Shown here: positions 38,672 through 47,251 of the stretch, piece by piece
Position numbering within the stretch: position 1 is the first letter of the stretch
Layout of the letters: each line of letters starts with the position of its first letter
Origin: Beggiatoa leptomitoformis
Lineage (GTDB): Bacteria > Pseudomonadota > Gammaproteobacteria > Beggiatoales > Beggiatoaceae
DNA: 64,000 nucleotides
Direction of reading: 5' to 3'
Assembly (NCBI RefSeq): GCF_001305575.3
Contig: NZ_CP012373.2
Coordinates: 2,490,261-2,554,260, forward strand
Position numbers and translations under genes: made by a program
The notes under the pieces: generated by a model
What the model was told of the DNA's origin: nothing
The model's input: the letters and a program-made list of their open reading frames with translations, nothing else
The model's database searches: none

Positions 38672-39166
38672 TTACGGTCTTTTTTTCTGCATAGCACCCA
38701 AGTTTAATTCACTGGGTTCGTTGGGACCTTGCGGGTTTACAAATAAACCGCTGAGCATATATAAGAAGAATAATAACGCAATGGCAAAGATAACAACATC
38801 TTTGAATGCAGGCGGGGTAATGGTCATTCTTTCTAAAAGATGGCTCAATACACCCGTTTGTGTCGTCTGTTGTTTTACCGTTTGCTTGGCATCAGGCAAC
38901 TGTCGCTTTGATACTGAACCATATTGTTTGTTAATGCGTTGTGCATCATACATCTTACGTTGTTCAACATCATTTAACACCCGAAATGCTTCATTAATTT
39001 CATTAACTTGTGCTTGAATACTTGCCTGATTATGCTGTTTTTCAGTATCGTTTAATTGGCGAAAAGCCTCGTTAATGGTGTTAGCTTTTAATTGCGCAGC
39101 CGCTTTAATGAGAGATTGGTCAGTGTCAGGGCTAATGCCGAGTATTTCATAGTAATTTTTGTCCAT
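38672..39166 (-). CDS. J-like membrane protein lacking the HPD motif
   Basis: 164 residues. The start MDKNYYEILGISPDTDQSLI and the later NEINEAFRVLNDVEQRKMYD match the first and last helices of a J domain. The HPD tripeptide that stimulates Hsp70 is absent. In its place lies INEAFRQLNDTEKQHNQAS, which duplicates the INEAFRVLND segment. A single membrane helix follows (about 122-142). The protein would therefore be a tail-anchored J-like adaptor and not a normal Hsp70 co-chaperone. Confidence 0.75.
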   Translation of the reverse strand: MDKNYYEILGISPDTDQSLIKAAAQLKANTINEAFRQLNDTEKQHNQASIQAQVNEINEAFRVLNDVEQRKMYDAQRINKQYGSVSKRQLPDAKQTVKQQTTQTGVLSHLLERMTITPPAFKDVVIFAIALLFFLYMLSGLFVNPQGPNEPSELNLGAMQKKRP

Positions 39167-39303
39167 TCAGTTACCCCAGTATTGCCACGCATCCTAACGA
39201 TATTAATTCTATATGATACTATAAAATCATTGACGTTAGTTATTTCAAAGTGGGGACAATAACCTGTTTCAAATGCGTCACAACACCTTAATTTATAAAA
39301 AAA

Positions 39304-40746
39304 TCAGTGTGCTTCTTTTTCTGCTTCCTTTTCTGCTTCAAACTCTGTTTCTAATTCGCTATAACGTTCTGTAATTCTTGCATTTAAATAGGGTGATAAA
39401 TCGGGTAAACGACTCACTTGTTTTAATTGCGCTAAAGCAAGTTGGGTTTTACCTTGCAAATAGAGGTTTTCCGCAAGGGTTAATCCTGCTTCTGCGGGGG
39501 AGCCTGTATCTTGATAGGCTTGTGCTAATAAACGGTAATAATAGGGATTATTCCCCGTTGATGATAAGGTTAATAAAATCGTTTTTGCTTTGGCGGCTTG
39601 TCCTTGACGGAGTAGGGTTTCTGCAAAGCGAATGCCTAACAATTGGTCAGCGGGGTAAATAGTCAGTGCTTGTTCATAGAGTTGCAAGGCAACTGCAGGT
39701 TTGTTTTGTAATAAAGCTAAATCCGCTTGTAATAAATGGTAAGCAACGCGGTCAGTATCATGCTTAAGCAGCCAATCAATATGCGCTTGTATTCCCTCTA
39801 TTTGTTGGCTTTTTAATAGGGTTAAGGCAAGTGCATAATGCACCGCACGCTCATCACGAAAACGCCCTTCAGTAAGATTTTTTTGCAGTTTTTTCAATAA
39901 GTCACGTGGGTTATTGTCGGTAACTACTAAGAGTTTTGCACGCATGAGGTGATATAACGGATTATTAGTGACTACGTGTTTTGGATATTGCTCTGCACGG
40001 TCGCGTGATTCGGCTATCCGTGAGGTTGTTACAGGATGTGTCCGTAAAAATTCGGGTACTTCAGTACCATAATAACGGCTAGAATTTTGTAATTGCTCAA
40101 AAAATGCAGGCATACTGCGCGGGTCAAACCCTGCGGCGGATAAAATCTGCATACCAACGCGGTCGGCTTCTTGCTCATGTACACGGGTAAAATTGATTTG
40201 CATTTGAATATTTCCCGCTGCAATCGTTGCAACAGCCGCTTGTCCAATTTCAGGGTTTTTCGTCGCAACAATCATTCCTGCAATCATGGCAGCCATTGCA
40301 GGTAATGAAAATTTACCCGCAGTTTCAATGCTTCGTGCAATATGCCGTTGCGTCACATGCGCGATTTCGTGTCCGATGACAGACGCTAATTCACCCTCAT
40401 CTTGCGTTTGTAAAATCAAGCCACTGTGTATGCCTATATATCCGCCCGGAATTGCAAACGCATTGATAATGGGGGACTTAACCACAAAAAAAGTAAACCG
40501 TTGTTCTGGCATATCGCTAACTGCTGCGAGATTATTACCCAACGCATTAATATAGTTGTTGATTTCTAAATCATCTATCACTTCAACTTCTCGCCGTAAC
40601 TGACGCATGGCACTATCCCCTAAACGTTGTTCTTCTATTGGGGATAATGCCGTATCTGTTGATGCACCTATATCAGGTAAATCAATTGCATATAGTGGCA
40701 GTGAGAGAACTGTGAGTAGAAATGCAAATAAGGTTTGCCGTTGCAT
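39304..40746 (-). CDS. bepA: Periplasmic M48 metalloprotease with TPR repeats (BepA-like)
   Basis: 480 residues with a signal peptide (1-20, ending LPLYA). The zinc site HEIAH is at 126-130 and the third ligand lies in EQEAD at 191-195. C-terminal TPR repeats span about 270-465. This is the BepA/YfgC architecture: a chaperone-protease that helps LptD and BamA assemble in the outer membrane and degrades stalled forms. The C terminus is a repetitive Glu/Ala/Lys tail. It is monocistronic on the minus strand. Confidence 0.9.
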   Translation of the reverse strand: MQRQTLFAFLLTVLSLPLYAIDLPDIGASTDTALSPIEEQRLGDSAMRQLRREVEVIDDLEINNYINALGNNLAAVSDMPEQRFTFFVVKSPIINAFAIPGGYIGIHSGLILQTQDEGELASVIGHEIAHVTQRHIARSIETAGKFSLPAMAAMIAGMIVATKNPEIGQAAVATIAAGNIQMQINFTRVHEQEADRVGMQILSAAGFDPRSMPAFFEQLQNSSRYYGTEVPEFLRTHPVTTSRIAESRDRAEQYPKHVVTNNPLYHLMRAKLLVVTDNNPRDLLKKLQKNLTEGRFRDERAVHYALALTLLKSQQIEGIQAHIDWLLKHDTDRVAYHLLQADLALLQNKPAVALQLYEQALTIYPADQLLGIRFAETLLRQGQAAKAKTILLTLSSTGNNPYYYRLLAQAYQDTGSPAEAGLTLAENLYLQGKTQLALAQLKQVSRLPDLSPYLNARITERYSELETEFEAEKEAEKEAH

Positions 40747-40930
40747 AGAGGATAAAAACCCAAGAAATGAATGATTAATTGAATATCAATAATTATGCGG
40801 AGTAGGCTTTTCAATAGTGCGGAAAAAGTGTAGGGGCGGGTATGGTGTTTTTGAGCGTGTCAAACAGGATGAAAAAGACTTCTTTTGTAATCTGTTGTCA
40901 TTTTCCATCCTATTTTCTGCCACTAACCGA

Positions 40931-41722
40931 TTAACTATATAAACGTTTCCGCAATAAATAACTGGCTATCCACAAGGCACAAATACAGTAAAAAACAATA
41001 ACGAATAAGTGCAAAATAATATGTGTTACCGCTTGCCCTGTCATTAACGGCCGTACCAATTCAACCGCGTGGACTAAAGGGAAATAATATGCACCCGTTT
41101 GGATAATTGGCGGTAAGCTGTTAAATGGAAAGAAAATACCACTTAATAATGTCATTGGGGTTAACAGCAAGGTCACGTAATACAGAAAAAAATCGTAGCT
41201 CTTTGCTAGTGTGGTTACAATTAACGCCATTGCACCAAAACACGCGCCTACCAGTATCATTAAGGGTAAAATCCACAAGGCTTGCCAACTGCTGACCATC
41301 CCCAGTAACGTCGCAACCAGCAGGATTGAGCTAACGCCAAGTAGGCCTTTTGTTGCTGCCCATGCCGCTTCACCTAGAATAATATCTTCAATATCCAATG
41401 GCGTGGCTAACATGCCTTCCCATGTGCGTTGTACCGCCATACGGGTATATGCAGAGTATAAACCTTCAAATGTCGCTGTTTGCATACCGCTACTACATAC
41501 CATGCCCGACGCAAGAAAAACCACGTAGGGTAAATCACCAATTTTTCCAACGAAATGCCCTAATCCATAACCCAGTGCGACAAGGTAAAACAACGGTTCG
41601 CCAAAATTTGCCAGTAATGACGGTAAAAATAGTTTTAGCCATACGCGCGTGTGTCGTGACCAGATAGCACGCCAACGCCCTTGAAGAAAACTGAACCATA
41701 ATCGTATTAATGCACTAATCAT
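40931..41722 (-). CDS. ABC-2 type transporter permease (NodJ-like)
   Basis: 263 residues with six predicted membrane helices. MVCSSGMQTATFEGLYSAY and LTPMTLLSGIFFPFNSLPPI match the ABC-2 permease family that includes NodJ and polysaccharide/drug exporters. Its start overlaps the end of the ATP-binding gene by 8 bases. It should pair with that protein as the membrane half of an exporter. The substrate is unknown. Confidence 0.9.
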   Translation of the reverse strand: MISALIRLWFSFLQGRWRAIWSRHTRVWLKLFLPSLLANFGEPLFYLVALGYGLGHFVGKIGDLPYVVFLASGMVCSSGMQTATFEGLYSAYTRMAVQRTWEGMLATPLDIEDIILGEAAWAATKGLLGVSSILLVATLLGMVSSWQALWILPLMILVGACFGAMALIVTTLAKSYDFFLYYVTLLLTPMTLLSGIFFPFNSLPPIIQTGAYYFPLVHAVELVRPLMTGQAVTHIILHLFVIVFYCICALWIASYLLRKRLYS

Positions 41723-42647
41723 CGCGCAACTCCCGCCCCGTTAATTTTAAAAAAACATCTTCTAAACTGGCTGGACGATGCAAGTAACGCAAGGCTTGCC
41801 GATTTTCTAGGGTTTGTAATAACTGCGTGATGGCTTGCCCACGTCCATAATAAAACCACGTGTCGCCCACTTGTTCACTACGCAATGGTGCAGTTTTACC
41901 AACTTGGTCGTGCCACTGTTGCACATCCACGCCATGAACTTCTACCACTTGCGGTTCTATATAGCGTTCAATTAAATCACGTGGTGAACCTTGGTCAAGA
42001 ATTTTACCATTATCCATAATAATCAATCTATCACACAGCCTTTCTGCTTCTTCCATATAGTGTGTGGTTAAGATAATCGTTAGCCCATCATTTTTTAAAC
42101 GGCGTAGGCGTTGCCAGATTAATTGCCGTGCTTGTGGGTCTAGCCCTGTCGTGGGTTCGTCCAACACTAATAATTCGGGCTGATTAATCAAGGCACGGGC
42201 AAGGGATAATCGCCGCTGCATTCCACCAGAGAGCATATTAATCAGTGCATTAGCTTTATGTTGCAGCGAGGCAAATTCTAAAATTTCGGGAATTCTGGCT
42301 TGTAACATTGCCTGACTCAAGCCGAAATAACTGCCATAAATTTCTAAATTACGGGTCACGCTAAAATCGGGGTCAAGATTATCTTGTTGCGGTACAACGC
42401 CAATACGGGCGCGCATTTCGCGCGCTTGGTCGGGAATTGTCGCGCCTAATACTGTTAAACGTCCACCACTCGGGGGCGTACTACCGATTAACATGCGTAA
42501 CGTTGTTGTTTTCCCCGCGCCATTAGGGCCTAAAATGCCACAACATTCGCCTTGATAAACATTAAAATTAATAGATTTTACAACAGATTGTTGTCCATAC
42601 ATCTTGCTTAACTGCTCGGCAGCGACAACGACGGGATATTCAGACAT
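41715..42647 (-). CDS. ABC transporter ATP-binding protein (NodI-like)
   Basis: 310 residues. Walker A is GPNGAGKTTTLRMLIG (about 39-54), the signature is LSGGMQRRLSLARALI, Walker B is LLVLDEPTTGLDP, and the switch His is in ILTTHYMEEAERLCD. The C-terminal 80 residues are typical of NodI/drug-exporter ATPases. It is translationally coupled to the permease gene downstream. Confidence 0.93.
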   Translation of the reverse strand: MSEYPVVVAAEQLSKMYGQQSVVKSINFNVYQGECCGILGPNGAGKTTTLRMLIGSTPPSGGRLTVLGATIPDQAREMRARIGVVPQQDNLDPDFSVTRNLEIYGSYFGLSQAMLQARIPEILEFASLQHKANALINMLSGGMQRRLSLARALINQPELLVLDEPTTGLDPQARQLIWQRLRRLKNDGLTIILTTHYMEEAERLCDRLIIMDNGKILDQGSPRDLIERYIEPQVVEVHGVDVQQWHDQVGKTAPLRSEQVGDTWFYYGRGQAITQLLQTLENRQALRYLHRPASLEDVFLKLTGRELRDD

Positions 42648-42886
42648 AGTGAATGTAAATCATAAAAGTAATAAGAGGATAAGTGTATTTTCCGACGCGG
42701 CTATTCATTTAAAAAAGCCTGACTAAATCAAAAGCGACGGAATTAACAGCGTATAAAAGTAAAAAAATTAATGCGGTTAGTTATAGAAATCCTGCAACCA
42801 TTTTGTAAAAGTAGGACGGATACCCCAGTTGTAAACAGTGTTATCCATGAAAACTAAAGCCCATCTGTAATAGAACTTAGGCAATC
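42648..42886. other. Intergenic region between GT9 gene end and ABC operon start
   Basis: AT-rich, with an AGTGTTATCCATGAAAA half-site of the GGATAAC hairpin family near 42837-42853. It should include the ABC operon promoter. No gene seen. Confidence 0.4.
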
Positions 42887-43969
42887 TCAAACAAGCATTG
42901 TTTGTACAGCTTGAATCACGGTTGCAGGTTCTAAAGTATCTAAACAACGGCTATAACTCTCACGATGTCGTTCACAACCTTCTTGATGGCAAGGAACACA
43001 CTCGCCCGCCCCTTGTACTAGAAATACATTACCACATCGTTGTGAACCTTTTTTTGCAAAAGGTGGCACATCTGCTTGATATTCTGCTGGAAAAGGCGAC
43101 CATTTAACAGGATTTGTCGCCCCATATAATGCTACAGTTGGCACACCAACAGCGGCAGCTAAGTGGGTAACAGCGGTATCAGGTCCTACATAAATGCAGG
43201 CATGACGTAACAATGTTGCTACTTCAGAAAATTGCAATTGTCCTGCGAGATTAACAACCGTTGCGGGCATGGTTTGCAAAGCAGTTTGTAAATAGTCCAA
43301 TTCTGCCTTTCCCCCGCCACCTGTCAACACAACCCGTAAACCGCGCTGTGTTAGATATTCCGCCAATGCTGCCCAACCTGTTAATGTCCAGCGTTTATAA
43401 CGCCACATCGGCAATAAATGTAAAACAGCGTAGGCTTCAGCTTGCCATGCAAAGGGTAAACAACGGCTTAATGTTGCCGTATCACTAGGCAAAGTAGGCG
43501 CGACCACCGCATACTGACGCGGGATTGCCAACACATCAGTTAGGCGTAAGTTTTGGGTGACGGTGTGAGTTTGCTCGTCGTCTAATACTGTCCAGCCCTG
43601 TGTTATCCAACGTTTCCATGCTGATTTTTTATCTAACGGTGGCACAATGGATACTCGACAAGGGGCAGCGAGCAAACTATAAAATATAGGTCTATCACCC
43701 GCTAACGTAGAAACTGCCAAATCATAACGACGGGTAATACGGGCTAACAATGCCAAATGTTCGCGCCATGATGGACGCTCGGCAATGGTTAATAAAGTTT
43801 GATAATCAGGATTACCGTTTAAAATGCCCTCCTTCCCCCGAAAAACTAACACATCAATCTGCGCAGTCGGATAGGCGAGTCGTAATGACCGTAGCAAGGG
43901 CGTGACCAGCAACACATCACCAATTTGGCGTGTGGCGATTAATAGAATTTTTTGTGCAGAAAACTTCAT
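42887..43969 (-). CDS. Family 9 glycosyltransferase (heptosyltransferase-like)
   Basis: 360 residues. Motifs KILLIATRQIGDVLLVTPLL at the N terminus and YVGPDTAVTHLAAAVGVPTV in the second Rossmann half mark the ADP-heptose:LPS heptosyltransferase family (WaaC/F/Q, GT9). A Cys-rich tail (ECVPCHQEGCERHRESYSRC) resembles the WaaQ-like subgroup. It probably acts on lipopolysaccharide core. It is divergent from a secreted-protein gene, with only about 28 bases between their starts. Confidence 0.9.
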   Translation of the reverse strand: MKFSAQKILLIATRQIGDVLLVTPLLRSLRLAYPTAQIDVLVFRGKEGILNGNPDYQTLLTIAERPSWREHLALLARITRRYDLAVSTLAGDRPIFYSLLAAPCRVSIVPPLDKKSAWKRWITQGWTVLDDEQTHTVTQNLRLTDVLAIPRQYAVVAPTLPSDTATLSRCLPFAWQAEAYAVLHLLPMWRYKRWTLTGWAALAEYLTQRGLRVVLTGGGGKAELDYLQTALQTMPATVVNLAGQLQFSEVATLLRHACIYVGPDTAVTHLAAAVGVPTVALYGATNPVKWSPFPAEYQADVPPFAKKGSQRCGNVFLVQGAGECVPCHQEGCERHRESYSRCLDTLEPATVIQAVQTMLV

Positions 43970-43997
43970 AACTCACATATCTATGAAGGGAAAAATG

Positions 43998-44639
43998 ATG
44001 CCTCTTATATCACAACTCTGTTTTAGTTTATGCTTTTTTCTCTCTACTGCGGTTTATGCAACATGCGAAACCGCTACTTTACCCGCGCCTTTTTCAAGCC
44101 TGACTTGTCGAGCGGTCACACACGAAAACACTTGTAAACAATTATGCGTGTTACGAACTGACCAAGAATCGCACTGGTTTTTATTCAGCGCGCAATCTTT
44201 CACAGTCAAGCTAGATATTCCTGCGTCTTTTTACGGTGTAACGGCGTTTGAAATTTCGCCAACGGAACACTGGATAGCAATCGCTTCCGCAGGTGAAGGG
44301 CATCCCGCGCTTGATGTTTTTCCGCTTCAGCCCTTATTAGAAAACCAAGCAGTAGAAGCCCGTTATAGTATTAATCCCTATCCCGGTAGCATTGATATGG
44401 AACGTTGGGAAGATGCCGAGCATTTACGCATCACTACTGACCGTTGGTTACCGTATAACACGCCATTATTTGAGGAAAAATATGTGCAATTTCGCTTGAA
44501 TGTCACAACAGGCGAATATAGCACTGATGATAAAGACTTAACGAACCCCGTAAAATATTATGAAAAAATGCTTACCCGTTTAACAGATGATTGGGAAAAA
44601 CAGGAAGCCATGAATGCGTTAAAACAGATACAACCGTAG
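43998..44639 (+). CDS. Secreted protein of unknown function
   Basis: About 213 residues with a signal peptide (PLISQLCFSLCFFLSTAVYA, then TCETATL). It has four conserved-looking Cys early in the mature part and a beta-rich body with Trp/Tyr pairs (AFEISPTEHWIAIASAGEGH; ITTDRWLPYNTP). It may be a small propeller-like or Ig-like domain. ATGs at 43983, 43995 and 43998 are all in frame. AAGGGA spacing favours 43998 or 43995. No family recognised. Confidence 0.72.
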   Translation: MPLISQLCFSLCFFLSTAVYATCETATLPAPFSSLTCRAVTHENTCKQLCVLRTDQESHWFLFSAQSFTVKLDIPASFYGVTAFEISPTEHWIAIASAGEGHPALDVFPLQPLLENQAVEARYSINPYPGSIDMERWEDAEHLRITTDRWLPYNTPLFEEKYVQFRLNVTTGEYSTDDKDLTNPVKYYEKMLTRLTDDWEKQEAMNALKQIQP

Positions 44640-44791
44640 CTCATCGCCATCATTCGCCCACATTAATAATAGCTTGTGCTTGCTAAGGGTTTCTGTGAGT
44701 TGTACAGCAAGCCTGAGTTAGTCAGGGATATGGCTACAACATTATGTAAATCAAATTATATCGTCAGTGGCTTAATTTATAAAGGTTTTCT

Positions 44792-45520
44792 ATGGGAATT
44801 GATGTTTCACCAAATAAAGTTGTTACTTTTAATGCCACGCACAATCGTTTAGTAAATACTAATATAGAACAAATTCCTATGGAGCATGAAATTACTGGGT
44901 GTAAAATTTCATGTATATTCCAACGCAGAAAATCATCATCAGGGGATGGAAACCCATTAATTTACGCTTTAAAGGGGAAAGATGGATATTCTATCTCAAG
45001 GAGAGAACTTACTAAGTTTTTGGGAAGTTTTTATGTATTGCTTGAAAAGATTCTTGGACAAAAATCAGCCGATATTATCGTGCCAATGCCTTCATCGCAT
45101 CCCATAGCGTTAATTATAGCAAGGAGAATAGCACGTAGAATGAATAATCAAGTACTTATTTTGAATAATTTATTTCAGAAAAAAACAATTGATGAAGTTT
45201 CATCAGAGCTTGAAGATTTACTCCAAAACTCTTTGCTTTCTAAGAAAGAATGTCGCTCCATTGAGCAATTGATAGCTCGCTTGGGAAAAGTTAAAGGCAA
45301 GATGTTTTCTATGAAAAATGTTGATATAAAATCTCGGGCGTATATTAACCCACTAAAACTTAGTTTACATTCGCCAGAAATATCCATGACTCTTTTACGA
45401 ATCATTGTTGTAGATGATTTAGTTGCATCAGGTAGTACTTTAAGTGCAGCAGTCAACCTTTTAAGAGAGTTGTATCCTAACGCTCACATTGAGGGTATCT
45501 GTTTGTTCAGCAAGTTATAA
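44792..45520 (+). CDS. Phosphoribosyltransferase-domain protein (ComF-like)
   Basis: 242 residues. The type I PRTase signature is clear near the C terminus: IIVVDDLVASGSTLSAAVNL binds PRPP. An earlier strand-loop ADIIVPMPSSHPIALIIARR fits the ComF/PRTase fold. Between them lies a charged helical insertion (about 130-195). A Cys pair (GCKISC) is near residue 35. The substrate and role are unknown: ComF proteins serve DNA uptake, and other PRTases serve salvage or defence. A structured RNA with a strong terminator follows on the same strand. Confidence 0.78.
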   Translation: MGIDVSPNKVVTFNATHNRLVNTNIEQIPMEHEITGCKISCIFQRRKSSSGDGNPLIYALKGKDGYSISRRELTKFLGSFYVLLEKILGQKSADIIVPMPSSHPIALIIARRIARRMNNQVLILNNLFQKKTIDEVSSELEDLLQNSLLSKKECRSIEQLIARLGKVKGKMFSMKNVDIKSRAYINPLKLSLHSPEISMTLLRIIVVDDLVASGSTLSAAVNLLRELYPNAHIEGICLFSKL

Positions 45521-45567
45521 TCCTCTTCATTGACAGAAATTATCTTTTAGTGTTTAATTAAAACCTA

Positions 45568-45754
45568 AGACCATATATATGCCCTGTGGTCTATAAAAAT
45601 GAAGCTGAGGTTCGCCTCAGTGGGTCCGAGCTAGCACTGTGAACGGGTCAAACCATAAGGGTTAAGTATCGTTTTTGGTTAGGTATCGGCTAACAAATTA
45701 GGTTTTGAAATTTAGAAAGGCTCATAAGATTCTTCTTGTGGGCCTTTCTTTTTT
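45568..45754 (+). ncRNA. Candidate structured non-coding RNA, unidentified
   Basis: Downstream of the PRTase gene lie successive hairpins: AGACCA/TGGTCT (45568-45573 with 45587-45592), CTGAGG-TTCG-CCTCAG (45605-45620, a UUCG tetraloop), AACC/GGTT (45651-45662), and then a strong intrinsic terminator. There is no open frame, and the next gene is on the other strand, so this is either a stand-alone small RNA or an elaborate 3' UTR. It does not match the 4.5S, tmRNA, RNase P or riboswitch consensus sequences I could recall. Confidence 0.45.
45714..45754 (+). terminator. Very stable intrinsic terminator
   Basis: AGAAAGGCTCATAAGA (45714-45729) pairs over its full 16 bases, two of them G-T, with TCTTGTGGGCCTTTCT (45734-45749) around a TTCT loop, followed by a T-run. 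It ends the PRTase/RNA transcript. Confidence 0.9.
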
Positions 45755-45860
45755 AAATGTTCAAAAATAAAATTCAGTAGCAAAACGTAATGTTCCCCGC
45801 AAATATCCTAAGCCTTTCGCTATCACTTTTTCAACTTTTAAAACCTTTACCAAAGAAAAC

Positions 45861-46607
45861 CTAGCTTTTTTTCCCCTGTACCTGCGCGGCTGTCAAAATT
45901 CCACGCAAAATATTAACCTCAGATTGATTTGGTTGTGCCTTATTAAGAAAACGTTGCAATTTACGCATTAAACGCTTGGGTTTTTCTGGGTCTAAAAAAT
46001 TTATATCTATCAACGTTTGCTCTAAATGCTCGTAAAGCCGTGCTAATTCCTCAGCAGAAGCTAGCGGAATTTCATTTTTAATGGCAATACTGGGTGTTGC
46101 AGTTAATAAGCTTGCTTGGCGGCGGGCTTCATAACATAAAATTTGTACCGCACTTGCAATGTTTAACGACGCATAATCAGGATTAGAGGGGATTTGTACC
46201 AAATAATGACAACGGTCTAATTCTGCATTGCTTAAACCTGAATGCTCCCGTCCAAACACTATCGCGCAATTTTCTCCCGACTCTAACGCTTTTTCGATAC
46301 AGGCTTCAGGGCTAAGTGTTGGCCATGCCACACTGCGCGGGCGCGCACTACAGCCAAAAACCAAGCGACAATCCTTTAATCCCGCTTCTAAAGAATCGCA
46401 CACCTGCGCATTTTGCAAAATATCGCTTGCCCCTGACGCTAATGCAGTCGCTTCAGCAGAGGGAAATTTAAGCGGTTCTACCAAGACTAATTGGGAAACG
46501 TTCATGGTTTTCATGGCACGGGCAGCAGAACCTATATTACCGGGGTGTGTTGTGCCAACCATGACGATGTGTAAACGACGGAGCAAAATATCTAAAGAAG
46601 TAGGCAT
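45861..46607 (-). CDS. trmJ: tRNA (Cm32/Um32) methyltransferase
   Basis: A SPOUT-class methylase that 2'-O-methylates position 32 of certain tRNAs. Family motifs are plain: IVMVGTTHPGNIGSAARAMK at the start, LASGASDILQNA, CAIVFGREHSGLSNAELDRC and IPSNPDYASLNIASAVQILC (the trefoil-knot SAM site). It has about 248 residues from the ATG at 46607, which follows the upstream stop as TAACTATG. An ATG at 46628 would add seven residues and overlap the previous gene. It is coupled to the DUF599 gene. The neighbours often linked to it (iscR, suhB) are not in view. Confidence 0.92.
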   Translation of the reverse strand: MPTSLDILLRRLHIVMVGTTHPGNIGSAARAMKTMNVSQLVLVEPLKFPSAEATALASGASDILQNAQVCDSLEAGLKDCRLVFGCSARPRSVAWPTLSPEACIEKALESGENCAIVFGREHSGLSNAELDRCHYLVQIPSNPDYASLNIASAVQILCYEARRQASLLTATPSIAIKNEIPLASAEELARLYEHLEQTLIDINFLDPEKPKRLMRKLQRFLNKAQPNQSEVNILRGILTAAQVQGKKS

Positions 46608-46609
46608 AG

Positions 46610-47245
46610 TTATTCGGTTTGTAGCCATTGCATGTCATTACCACCAAAATCTAGGCGGTAAAGGGTGAAAACTAAAACAAGCGTTCCTAACAGTAGCCAG
46701 AAGCCACCTAATAACCATAAGGCTAAGGGAATGGAAAAGTAATAATGTCGCATTCCAACGTTGTAATAATAAGCGGTACGGTTAAGTGTTTTAATCACAA
46801 ATTGGCGGAAATCGGTGTAGGTTGCGTCATTGAGCGGAATATTGAGCAAAAAAGCCAGATGATTATAAAGCCTAACCGCTAGGGCAAAATTCAAAAACCC
46901 TAAAAAGAAATTAATCGCCAGTAGAGATAACTTCATAATCCATAAGGCTTCTGGCGTATGTTTTTGTTGCTCTGCGGTTAGGGCCATATTTAAAATGCCC
47001 AAGGCAATAATAATCGCGGTGGAAGCAAGAAAAGAACTAGACATAATCCAATTGCGCAAGGTTTGCACAACCATCACGTCTTTTTTCCCCCCCAACACGC
47101 TATCAACCCACAAAATCCGTAACATGTTTATTTTACTAAATCTAACGACATGCGGCGTATGGTTAATGCGGATGTACAAGTAGAGGTGATACGCAACTAC
47201 CAGTACAAACGCGAGCAATGTAAAAGAAACGTCTAAACCGTCCAT
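46610..47245 (-). CDS. DUF599 membrane protein
   Basis: 211 residues with four hydrophobic helices (about 5-25, 70-90, 105-125, 170-195). MDGLDVSFTLLAFVLVVAYH and the RTLRNWIM-type loop (VVQTLRNWIMSSSFLASTAI) match DUF599, a family without known function. It sits between prfC (6-base gap) and trmJ, so prfC-DUF599-trmJ may be one transcript. Confidence 0.87.
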   Translation of the reverse strand: MDGLDVSFTLLAFVLVVAYHLYLYIRINHTPHVVRFSKINMLRILWVDSVLGGKKDVMVVQTLRNWIMSSSFLASTAIIIALGILNMALTAEQQKHTPEALWIMKLSLLAINFFLGFLNFALAVRLYNHLAFLLNIPLNDATYTDFRQFVIKTLNRTAYYYNVGMRHYYFSIPLALWLLGGFWLLLGTLVLVFTLYRLDFGGNDMQWLQTE

Positions 47246-47251
47246 CTATTG

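Noticed and set aside
45568-45754. 6S RNA, cobalamin riboswitch or retron RNA
   Set aside because: The 5' hairpin closes on itself, unlike 6S. There is no B12 box, no downstream gene on that strand and no reverse transcriptase nearby. Left as unidentified.
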